From CAZYMF01 sp964648215 (GTDB lineage: Bacteria; Desulfobacterota; Binatia; HRBIN30; JACQVA1), in assembly GCA_964648215.1 (NCBI GenBank), contig CAZYMF010000094.1, forward strand, positions 1-17,640: DNA of 17,640 nt, given 5' to 3'. The notes under the pieces are model-generated. The model saw nothing but the letters and a program-made list of their open reading frames with translations. It was not told the DNA's origin and did no database searches. How positions within the stretch are numbered: position 1 is the stretch's first letter; every line of letters begins with the position of its first letter. The translations under genes were made by a program, and so were the position numbers. Below, one piece after another: positions 9,015 to 15,392 of this stretch.

Positions 9015-9036
9015 TTTTGCCCTGGCTTTTGCCCTG
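9015..9036 (+). repeat. 12-nt period direct repeat before the beta-helix gene
   Basis: TTTTGCCCTG occurs at 9015-9024 and again at 9027-9036, a 12-nt period, and ends just before the GGAG ribosome-binding sequence (9039-9042) of the next gene. It may be a tandem duplication or a binding site near the start of translation. Confidence 0.5.
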
Positions 9037-9044
9037 ATGGAGTC

Positions 9045-10067
9045 ATGATGCGACCACACCCGCAGCGCCCCCACTGGTGCGACGCCGACGTCGCTCGCGC
9101 CCGTCGCCGGCAACGACTGCCGTTGCTGGCGGCGCTCGTCCTTCTCGCGTCGTTCGCCATGCCGGCTCGTGCCAAGCCGTGCGGCGACGACGTCGCGGGT
9201 CGGGACGTTCCCTGCGCCTGCGGCGACGTCGTGGTGAGCGATCTCTCGCTGACCGACGACCCCGTGACCCGGACCGTCTGCAAAGGGGACGGCCTCGTCG
9301 TACGCGCGCCCAAGGCCGCCCAGGGCATCACCATCGATCTGCGGGGCAAGACCCTGCGCGGCAGCGGTGGCGGAACCGGCCTGTGGGTCATCCAAGGAGG
9401 GCCGGGAGGCGCGCACATCCGCAGCAGCCTCGGGCCGGCCACCCTCGCGGGCTTTCGCGACGGGGTGGTCGCCCGCGGCCACAACTCCCTTGCCTCGATC
9501 GAGAACTTGATCGTACAGGACAGTGGCCGCGACGGCGTGCGCCTCAACGTCGCCGGCGCCGCCGTGCATTCGGTCACGGTCAACGGCGCGCGGCGCAACG
9601 GCTTCGCCGTCGGCGGCCATCGCGTCGAGCTCAGCGACACCCAGGCCATCGACAGCGGCCGCTTCGGCTACTTCGTGGGCGGCAGCGACATGATCCTGGG
9701 CAGCGACGGCGCCGCTGCGGTCGCTCGCGGCAGCGGCCGCGCCGGGTTCTCCGTCGTCGGCATGGGACATCGCCTCGCCGACTGTGTGGCAACCGGGGGG
9801 AAAGGCGACGGTCTGCGCCTGAGCGGCATGCAGCTGGAGGTGGACCGCTGCACCGTCTCCGGCAACGCCGGTGACGGCATCGTCGGCACGGGCGCCCAGA
9901 TCCGTCTGGCGGGCAATCAGGCCGACGGCAACGGCGGCGACGGGATTCGCCTGTTCGGCATGCACCTGACCGACGGCGGCGGCAACCACGGCGCCGGCAA
10001 TCGCGGCGGCGGCAAGGCGAGCCCCCCCGTGCAATGCGAGATCGGAGGTCGTCACTGTGTCCCGTAA
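9045..10067 (+). CDS. Exported right-handed parallel beta-helix protein
   Basis: This is a 340-residue secreted or periplasmic protein. A basic n-region (RARRRQR, about 18-24) and a hydrophobic core (about 25-40) lead to a signal-peptidase I site ARA-KP (43/44). After a short Cys-containing N-cap (about 46-80), the body is a beta-helix of PbH1/pectate-lyase style. A coil motif xGhxh repeats with its glycine at residues 164, 186, 208, 234, 256, 278 and 300, a strict 22-residue period apart from one 26-residue step. No catalytic motif is recognised, so a polysaccharide-binding, lyase-like or structural role remains open. Two adjacent ATGs are possible; GGAG lies 2 nt before the first and 5 nt before the second (9048), so the second may be the true start. 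The gene overlaps the next by 11 nt, implying translational coupling. Confidence 0.8.
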   Translation: MMRPHPQRPHWCDADVARARRRQRLPLLAALVLLASFAMPARAKPCGDDVAGRDVPCACGDVVVSDLSLTDDPVTRTVCKGDGLVVRAPKAAQGITIDLRGKTLRGSGGGTGLWVIQGGPGGAHIRSSLGPATLAGFRDGVVARGHNSLASIENLIVQDSGRDGVRLNVAGAAVHSVTVNGARRNGFAVGGHRVELSDTQAIDSGRFGYFVGGSDMILGSDGAAAVARGSGRAGFSVVGMGHRLADCVATGGKGDGLRLSGMQLEVDRCTVSGNAGDGIVGTGAQIRLAGNQADGNGGDGIRLFGMHLTDGGGNHGAGNRGGGKASPPVQCEIGGRHCVP

Positions 10068-12096
10068 TCGCTTCCTGCTGGCCCTGACCATCGTGACAGC
10101 GGCCCTGTCGCTGGGCGCCGGACGAGCTCTGGCGCTCAGCGCGTGCACGGCCGACGACATTGTGCTGCAGGACGCGGGCTGCCCCGACAGCTCCGCCGCC
10201 TGCAACATCACCCATTCCTTCGACATCGCCGACGGCTGCGACCTCGACTTCGGCAGCCGCAACGTGACCATCACGGCGCAAGGCGTGCTGAACATCGCCG
10301 ACGGCTTCGTTACGATCGAAGCCGGCAGCCTGACGATTGCCGCCGGCGGTTTCATCGACGGCCGCGGCAATACGATCGACCAGACGACCGGCGGCATGAT
10401 CGAGATCACCACCGCGGGCGCCGTGACCCTGCAGAAATCGGGCGCCCCCACAGGCCACATCGACGTCTCGGGCCGGGACTGTGCCGGAACGATCGACATC
10501 AGCAGCGGCACCACGGTGACCATCGGCGGCGGCCTGAGCGCCGACGCCCTGACCACCGACGGCGACGGCGGAACCATTCGCATCAGCGCCACGGGCAACA
10601 TCCAGAGCCTGGCGGCCAGCACCCTCTCGGCCAAGGGTGGCAGCAACGGCGCGCTAGGCGGCTCGATCAATCTGACCGCCGACGGCGGGATCGCTCTGGG
10701 CGAGGCGGTGAGCGTCGTCGGCCCCGATGGCGGCGAGTTCGACGCCACCGCCGGCGCGGACATCGTCGCGCAGGCGATCGACGCCGACGCCATCGGCGAC
10801 GGCGGGTTGGGCGGAAACGTCTGCCTGGAAGGCGGTACCGCGGTAAGCGTCCTCGGCGCGATCGACGCACGCGGTTCAACCTCGGTCGACGGTTTCGGCG
10901 GCTGCGGCGGTATCATCTCCCTTACCGCCGATTTCGGCGATCTCACGCTGTCCGACAAGCTTCGCGCAGAGGGTGCCGGCCCTGACGGCATCGGCGGCGA
11001 GCTTGATCTGTCGGCGCGCGGCTCGCTCAACGTGCAATCGACCGGCCTGGTCTCCGCCCGCAGCAACGGCAGCGACGGCTGCGGCGGCACCGGTTCAATC
11101 GACGCCGATCTCGACATCAACGGCGCCGCCCTGTTCGACTTCAGCGGCGGTGCCGGCGGCGGAATTATCGACATGCACGCCAAACGGCACATCATGCTGG
11201 CGGGAGGCATGACCGCGGCCGGGCGGAGCCTCGGGGGAACCGGCGGGGAGATCGGCGTGGTCGCCGGAGAACAAGGCCAAGGCGATCTGGCCATCACCAG
11301 CACGGTCGACGTGGGTGCCGCCAAGTGCACCACGGACGGCGATTGCGGCTGCGGCGGCTGCGCCGATCTCCAGGGCTGCAACCTCACCGTCACCTCGGCG
11401 GGCAAGGTGCTCGCCAACGGACCGGATGGCGGGGAGAACGATCTGGTCGCGCGCGAGCAGATCACGATCAACGGCGCCGTGAACGCGCAGGCGACGGTGG
11501 CTTTCGGAAGCGACGGCGTCAACACCGTCACCTATCCGACACGCAAGCCCGAGATGATCGGCTTCGGCCTGGTCCTGCCCGATCCCGACGTCAGCCTTAT
11601 GGACACCTGCACCGAACCGGGGCAGCAGAACTGCCTGATCCCCTGCCCGCTTTGCGGCAACGGTGTGGTGGAGTACCCGGAGACCTGCGACAGCCTCGGC
11701 ACCCCGGCGAGCTGCGACGGCTGCTCCGCCTCCTGCCAGCTGGAGAACTGCAACGACGGCCTCATGTGCACCATCGACTCCTGCGATCCCACTCTGGGCT
11801 GTCGCAGCGTCCCGGCACCCTCGCCGTGCATCGAGCCGCCCACGCCGACGCCGACCGCGACGCCGCCGCCGACGATCACACCGACGCCCCGGCCTACCGC
11901 TCCGCCGTGCATCGGCGACTGCAACCGGGACGGCGTCGTCAGCGCCGCCGACCTGGTCACCGGAATCAACATCGCGCTCGGCACACAGTCGCTCGCCAGC
12001 TGCCCGCTCGCCGACGTCAGCGGCGACGGAGTGGTCACCGTCGACGAGATTGCCGAGGCCGTCAACGTCGCCCACGTGGGCTGCTCGCCACCGTAG
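10057..12096 (+). CDS. Exported Gly-rich solenoid protein with Cys-rich, Thr/Pro and dockerin-like C-terminus
   Basis: This 679-residue protein starts at a GTG with GGAGG 8 nt upstream, inside the end of the beta-helix gene. A signal peptide ends near residue 27 (ALA-LSAC). Residues of about 110-410 contain some ten units of the form GG-x-I-x-L-x-A (glycine pairs near 112, 171, 201, 225, 252, 284, 313, 367 and 396), each about 24-32 residues long and predicted to form a beta-solenoid. A Cys-rich section (533-592) begins CGNGVVEYPETCD, like the DUF4215/Cys-rich repeats of myxobacterial surface proteins. A Thr/Pro linker (593-617) follows. The C-terminus has two calcium-loop repeats, DCNRDGVVSAAD (621-632) and DVSGDGVVTVDE (653-664), arranged as in type I dockerins. 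No cohesin or enzyme domain is seen. A cell-surface or matrix role is inferred. A 100-base gap begins 25 nt after the stop. Confidence 0.82.
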   Translation: MSRNRFLLALTIVTAALSLGAGRALALSACTADDIVLQDAGCPDSSAACNITHSFDIADGCDLDFGSRNVTITAQGVLNIADGFVTIEAGSLTIAAGGFIDGRGNTIDQTTGGMIEITTAGAVTLQKSGAPTGHIDVSGRDCAGTIDISSGTTVTIGGGLSADALTTDGDGGTIRISATGNIQSLAASTLSAKGGSNGALGGSINLTADGGIALGEAVSVVGPDGGEFDATAGADIVAQAIDADAIGDGGLGGNVCLEGGTAVSVLGAIDARGSTSVDGFGGCGGIISLTADFGDLTLSDKLRAEGAGPDGIGGELDLSARGSLNVQSTGLVSARSNGSDGCGGTGSIDADLDINGAALFDFSGGAGGGIIDMHAKRHIMLAGGMTAAGRSLGGTGGEIGVVAGEQGQGDLAITSTVDVGAAKCTTDGDCGCGGCADLQGCNLTVTSAGKVLANGPDGGENDLVAREQITINGAVNAQATVAFGSDGVNTVTYPTRKPEMIGFGLVLPDPDVSLMDTCTEPGQQNCLIPCPLCGNGVVEYPETCDSLGTPASCDGCSASCQLENCNDGLMCTIDSCDPTLGCRSVPAPSPCIEPPTPTPTATPPPTITPTPRPTAPPCIGDCNRDGVVSAADLVTGINIALGTQSLASCPLADVSGDGVVTVDEIAEAVNVAHVGCSPP

Positions 12097-12120
12097 GCGG
12101 GCGCCTCGCCCCGCGGCGTA

Positions 12121-12220
12121 NNNNNNNNNNNNNNNNNNNNNNNNNNNNNNNNNNNNNNNNNNNNNNNNNNNNNNNNNNNNNNNNNNNNNNNNNNNNNNNN
12201 NNNNNNNNNNNNNNNNNNNN
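12121..12220. other. Assembly gap of 100 Ns
   Basis: One hundred Ns separate the end of the exported-protein gene from the end of the convergent phosphotransferase gene. A round length of 100 is a common scaffolding placeholder, so the true size is unknown. The bases just before it (12097-12120) start a GC-rich inverted repeat that may be part of a terminator between the convergent genes. Confidence 0.98.
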
Positions 12221-12228
12221 GGCTCACC

Positions 12229-13338
12229 TCAGACGGACAGCGTCTCGCTGACCTGCTTCGACTTGAAGAAGAGCGCTTCCGCTCCCTGCTCGAACAGACG
12301 AAAACGCTCGTCCTTGGTCTGACCGAGGTGGTAGCGGTGGTAGATCTGCTGCAGGACGACCGCCATCTTGAACAGACCGAACACGTAGTAGTAGGGCAGA
12401 TCGCTGACATCGACGCCGCGGCGGCGCCCATAGCGCTCCACGGCTTCGCGACGGGTCATGAACCCCGGCACCATCGACGGCATGGTCACCTGGCCCGAGT
12501 CCGCAAGCGGCTCGCCCGCCTCGATCCAGGCGACCAGCACCGTGCCGAGGTCGGCCAGCGGATCGCCCATGGTGCACATGTCCCAATCGAACACCGCCTC
12601 GCACCGCCCCGGGTCGTGGGCATCGAGCATCATGTTGTCGAGGCGCCAGTCGTTGTGCAGCAACGTCGCCGATGGCGAAGCGGGTAGGCGCGCTTCCAGC
12701 CAGCGGCACATCTCGTCGGCGACGGGCACCTCCTTGGTCTTGGCGCGCTGGTAGCGCCGCATCCAGCCTTCGACCTGCCGCAGCAGGAAGCCGTCGGGCT
12801 TCCCCAGCGTGTCCAGCCCGACGGCGCGCGCGTCGACGTCGTGAAGGTCGGCGAGGGTGTCGACCAGCACTTCACTGATGCGGCGATTGACGGCGGCGTC
12901 TTTACCGCCGCCGAACTGCGGCGGCACCGCGCGGCGGACGACGATGCCGCGCCGCCGCTCCATGACGAAGAACGGTGCGCCGACGATGGCCGGGTCTTCG
13001 CAATAGACGAAGGCACGCGGCGCGCACGGGTAGGCCCGATACAGCACCGAGAGGACGCGAAACTCGCGCCCCATGTCGTGCGCCCCCGGCGCCACGGGAC
13101 CGATCGGCGGACGGCGCAGAACGTACTCCGTCTCGCCGTAGCGCAACAGATAGGTCAGATTCGCGTGTCCGCCGGCGAACTGCACCACCTCGAGCGGCCC
13201 CTCCGAGCCCGGCAGCTTGCCGTTCAGATACTCTGCCAGCCGACCGTGATCGAAATCCTCCCCTTCACGGATGGCAATGGTTTCCGGCGGATCCATCGAA
13301 GATCCCTGCGAAGATCCCTGCGACGATGCCTGCGCCAC
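12229..13338 (-). CDS. Aminoglycoside-phosphotransferase-like kinase (ACAD10/11 N-terminal type)
   Basis: This 369-residue protein has the APH/choline-kinase fold. A nucleotide-binding loop GGHANLTYLL (56-65) is followed by YVLRRPP (72-78), FFVMER (123-128), the catalytic loop HNDWRLDNMM (228-237; D230 as base, N235) and the metal-binding VFDWDMCTMGDPLADLG (249-265; D251). The wording (LRRPP, HNDWRLDN, DWDMCTMGDPLADL) matches the subgroup fused or linked to acyl-CoA dehydrogenases (ACAD10/11, mycobacterial FadE36). That subgroup is thought to phosphorylate hydroxyacyl intermediates, so it probably acts in lipid catabolism rather than antibiotic resistance. The start is a GTG with AGGAG about 7 nt upstream. 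Residues 3-14 are a low-complexity QASS-QGSS-QGSS tail encoded by a 12-nt tandem repeat. It is the last gene of a three-gene unit, 40 nt after the PPOX gene. Confidence 0.88.
   Translation of the reverse strand: MAQASSQGSSQGSSMDPPETIAIREGEDFDHGRLAEYLNGKLPGSEGPLEVVQFAGGHANLTYLLRYGETEYVLRRPPIGPVAPGAHDMGREFRVLSVLYRAYPCAPRAFVYCEDPAIVGAPFFVMERRRGIVVRRAVPPQFGGGKDAAVNRRISEVLVDTLADLHDVDARAVGLDTLGKPDGFLLRQVEGWMRRYQRAKTKEVPVADEMCRWLEARLPASPSATLLHNDWRLDNMMLDAHDPGRCEAVFDWDMCTMGDPLADLGTVLVAWIEAGEPLADSGQVTMPSMVPGFMTRREAVERYGRRRGVDVSDLPYYYVFGLFKMAVVLQQIYHRYHLGQTKDERFRLFEQGAEALFFKSKQVSETLSV
13297..13332 (-). repeat. Three 12-nt tandem units inside the phosphotransferase start
   Basis: CGAAGATCCCTG occurs exactly twice (13297-13308, 13309-13320), followed by a third unit with two changes, CGACGATGCCTG (13321-13332). 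On the coding strand each unit encodes Gln-(Gly/Ala)-Ser-Ser. Because the unit is a multiple of three, copy-number change keeps the reading frame. Confidence 0.85.
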
Positions 13339-13378
13339 GTCTCACTCCTGATGCCTTCCGGTTTTCACCTTTTCCCTT

Positions 13379-13924
13379 TCAGCTTTGCGCTTCCGGGTCT
13401 TTCCCCTTCATCGCATAGATGCGCTTCACCTCGATGTCCAGCGCCACGGTCCGCCGCGCCGCGCCGGTCGCTCCCGGGCGGGTCTCCCGCAGGCTGTCGG
13501 GCAGCTCGCGCGCGCGGCCGTAGACGATGGCGGCGGCACCGTGCGGCCCCCAGGTGGTGAACGACACCTCGGGATTGCCCTGCAAGTCGCGGCGGCGGAC
13601 GGCGTTCTCGTAGATTGTCGAGCGCAGGCGGCCGTTGACGAACACGGCGTGCACCGGCGCGATATGCGGCGTGCCGCTCTCGCCCACGGTGGCCATGGCC
13701 TTCAGCCCGGTGGAGTTCCAGAAGCGGACGAACTCGGCGGCCGTCATCTGCCGCTCCGGCCGCTCGAACGTATCACGCACCGCCCGTCCCGCCCCGGCCC
13801 GGCTCCGGTCGAGCACGCGTTGCAACCGCGCCAGCAAATCCGCCGGCCACTTCGCCGGATCCTTCTCCTCCGGCGCCGCGCCACTCGCCACCGGCTGCCG
13901 ACACCCGCCCTGCCCTTCGTTCAT
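13379..13924 (-). CDS. Pyridoxamine 5'-phosphate oxidase-like (PPOX) flavin-binding protein
   Basis: The protein is 181 residues from the longest start. Residues 60-125 (MTAAEFVRFWNSTGLKAMATVGESG, then PHIAPVHAVFVNGRL...SFTTW) show the split beta-barrel pattern of PPOX-family proteins that bind FMN or F420. In these, a short helix leads into strands with T-x-G-x-P-H-x-x-P-V. The substrate is unknown; such proteins often reduce or oxidise small molecules. The start is uncertain. The ATG at 13924 has only a weak GGAA upstream, whereas the ATG at 13745-13747 has GGAG 7 nt upstream and would give a 122-residue protein, nearer the usual size of small members. The first 59 residues are therefore doubtful. 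It lies 49 nt after the GST gene and 40 nt before the phosphotransferase gene on the same strand. Confidence 0.75.
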   Translation of the reverse strand: MNEGQGGCRQPVASGAAPEEKDPAKWPADLLARLQRVLDRSRAGAGRAVRDTFERPERQMTAAEFVRFWNSTGLKAMATVGESGTPHIAPVHAVFVNGRLRSTIYENAVRRRDLQGNPEVSFTTWGPHGAAAIVYGRARELPDSLRETRPGATGAARRTVALDIEVKRIYAMKGKDPEAQS

Positions 13925-13973
13925 TTCCGTTTCCGAGCTTCGCCTATCAACTGGCGACTTTGAACTTGCCTTC

Positions 13974-14576
13974 TCAGTCCATCGACTTGGCGAACGACGG
14001 CCGCGATTGGCAGCGGCCGAGCCACGCCTGGATGTTGCCGTGCTGGCTCACGTCCACGCCCACCATGACCGCCAGGCCGACGACGGAGGCGACGTTGAGG
14101 TCGGCCACGGTGAAGCGACCCCCGACCAGATACTCCTTTCCGGTCAAGCTCTTCTCCAGCAGCTCGACGTAGGGCGGGATCAGCCCCCGCGCCTTGTCGA
14201 TCGCCTTCGGGTCGCGCTCCGCCTCGGGCAGCACCATCGAGTGCTGCAGGATGGTGATGAACAGCGGCTGCAGGTTGGAGATGGCCCAGAACGACCACTC
14301 GTAGACGTGCGCCCGCTCGACGAGATCGCCGGGCATCAAGTCCTTGCCGTACTTCTCGGCGAGGTAGAAGTTGATCGCCATCGACTCGGTCAGGGTGACG
14401 TCGCCGTCGACGATGCAGGGGATTCTTCCGCCGGGGTTGACCTTCAGGTACTCCGGCTTCTTCGTGTCGCCCTCGCGGATGCTCAGGCGCTTGTAGTCGT
14501 AGGGAACGCCGACCTCTTCGAGCATCCAGTGCGTACGCATGGCGCTGGACATGGGGCTGCCGTAGAACACGATCAT
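13974..14576 (-). CDS. Glutathione S-transferase family protein
   Basis: This 200-residue cytosolic enzyme would conjugate or reduce with glutathione. The N-terminal thioredoxin-like domain starts MIVFYGSPMSSAMRTHWMLEE, with S7/S10/S11 as candidate active-site residues. It includes VNPGGRIPCIVDGD, with the cis-proline P53, and the glutathione-contacting TES (63-65). The helical C-terminal domain begins at about 85 and contains the N-capping box FTVADLN (155-161; T156 and D159). The length is normal for the family. A start at 14576 is supported by GAGGAGGAG about 6 nt upstream; the longer open frame upstream is ignored. It is the first gene of a minus-strand unit with the PPOX and phosphotransferase genes, and is divergent from the cytidylate-kinase-like gene (136-nt spacer). 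The GST class and substrate cannot be assigned. Confidence 0.92.
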   Translation of the reverse strand: MIVFYGSPMSSAMRTHWMLEEVGVPYDYKRLSIREGDTKKPEYLKVNPGGRIPCIVDGDVTLTESMAINFYLAEKYGKDLMPGDLVERAHVYEWSFWAISNLQPLFITILQHSMVLPEAERDPKAIDKARGLIPPYVELLEKSLTGKEYLVGGRFTVADLNVASVVGLAVMVGVDVSQHGNIQAWLGRCQSRPSFAKSMD

Positions 14577-14657
14577 CGTAGCTCCTCCTCGTACAAATGC
14601 GGATGAGCGCAGAATGCCCCGCGGAACGGGCAAGAACAAGCGCCGCCGTCGATTCCG

Positions 14658-14687
14658 TTTACGCCGGCGTCGTCCTTGGTCTATAAG
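14658..14687 (+). promoter_or_regulatory. Sigma-70-like promoter of the cytidylate-kinase-like gene
   Basis: TTTACG (14658-14663, four of six consensus bases) and TATAAG (14682-14687, five of six) are 18 nt apart. The start of transcription would be near 14694, with AGGAG at 14703-14707 and ATG at 14713. The -10 reads TATAAGCGC, identical over nine bases to that of the promoter at 17241. Confidence 0.5.
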
Positions 14688-14712
14688 CGCCCAGCCAATC
14701 GCAGGAGAGTGG

Positions 14713-15372
14713 ATGGACTTCAACGTGGTGTGCATTTCGCGCACGCTGGCGGCCCAGGGCGAGGTCGTCGGCAAGCTGCTCGCCGAGCGCCTCGGCTTTC
14801 GTTACGTCGACGAGCGCATCATCGAGAGGGCGGCGCAGCTCGCCCAGGTCGACCCCAAGCTCGTCGCCGACGTCGAGCATCGCCGCCCGTTGCTGCAGCG
14901 CTTGCTGGAGAAGCTGGCGACGGCGCAGGATCTGGTCGACCCGGTCACCATGGTGACCGGGCTCCCGCTCAGCCTGCTCGCCCCCGGGTCGGGCGGCCAC
15001 AGGGAAACTCCGGAGGATCTGCGGCTGCTGATCCGGGCGGCGATTCACGAGGTGGCCGCCGCCGGCCAGGCGGTGATCCTGGCGCACGCCGCCTCGATGG
15101 CGCTGGCGGGAACCGCGGGCGTGCTGCGCGTCCTGCTCACGGCGTCGGCGGAGACCCGCGCGCACCGCCTGGCCGAGACGGACGGCATCAGCGCGCAGGA
15201 AGCGGCCGCCAGCATCGCCGCCTCCGACCGCGAGCGCGGCAACTATTTCCGGAGCTTCTACAAGATCAAGGAAGAGCTGCCGACGCACTACGACGTCGTC
15301 GTCAACACCGATGCGCTGACGCCGGCGCAGGCCGCCGTCACCATCCTCTCCGCCCTGCAGAAGGCGAGCTGA
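14713..15372 (+). CDS. Cytidylate-kinase-like family protein with degenerate P-loop
   Basis: This 219-residue protein belongs to the cytidylate kinase-like group (Cytidylate_kin2 style). The N-terminus reads VVCISRTLAAQGEVVGKLLAERLGFRYVDERIIERAA (5-41), which follows the family pattern ISR-x-x-G-S-G-G-x-x-I-G-x-x-L-A-x-x-L-G-x-x-x-x-D. The C-terminus has SDRERGNYFRSFYKIKEELPTHYDVVVNTD (171-200), also typical. The GSGG of the nucleotide-binding loop is replaced by AAQGE and no lysine follows in place, so ATP binding and catalysis are doubtful. AGGAG lies 5 nt before ATG 14713; the in-frame upstream Arg-rich stretch is not part of the gene. It is 20 nt upstream of the DUF4336 gene and probably co-transcribed with it. 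The true role may be regulatory or may use another substrate. Confidence 0.8.
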   Translation: MDFNVVCISRTLAAQGEVVGKLLAERLGFRYVDERIIERAAQLAQVDPKLVADVEHRRPLLQRLLEKLATAQDLVDPVTMVTGLPLSLLAPGSGGHRETPEDLRLLIRAAIHEVAAAGQAVILAHAASMALAGTAGVLRVLLTASAETRAHRLAETDGISAQEAAASIAASDRERGNYFRSFYKIKEELPTHYDVVVNTDALTPAQAAVTILSALQKAS

Positions 15373-15392
15373 CGGCTACCGACCCACAACGC

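Larger units (their letters stand above)
8689..9044 (+). other. 356-base non-coding region rich in repeats, upstream of the exported-protein genes
   Basis: No credible gene is seen here. The region holds an 8-bp perfect hairpin (8741-8764), a TTGACA box (8769-8774), an inverted repeat CCATTCTGG/CCGGAATGG (8790-8820), an operator-like palindrome (8889-8903) and a 12-nt direct repeat directly before the next gene (9015-9036). These are listed separately. It should contain the transcription signals for the 9045-12096 gene pair and the transcript end of the histidine kinase, although no hairpin here is followed by a T-run. Confidence 0.5.

Noticed and set aside
8784..11531. A 915-residue open frame on the minus strand across the exported-protein genes
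   Set aside because: The plus-strand products have signal peptides, regular repeats and good ribosome-binding sequences. The antisense product is rich in Pro/Ala/Ser without domains.
12229..13338. Antibiotic-resistance aminoglycoside kinase
   Set aside because: The motifs (LRRPP, HNDWRLDN, DWDMCTMGDPLADL) match the acyl-CoA-linked ACAD10/11 group rather than resistance enzymes.
14614..14712. Arg-rich N-terminal extension of the cytidylate-kinase-like protein
   Set aside because: The promoter (14658-14687) and AGGAG before ATG 14713 lie inside this stretch, so it is leader, not protein.
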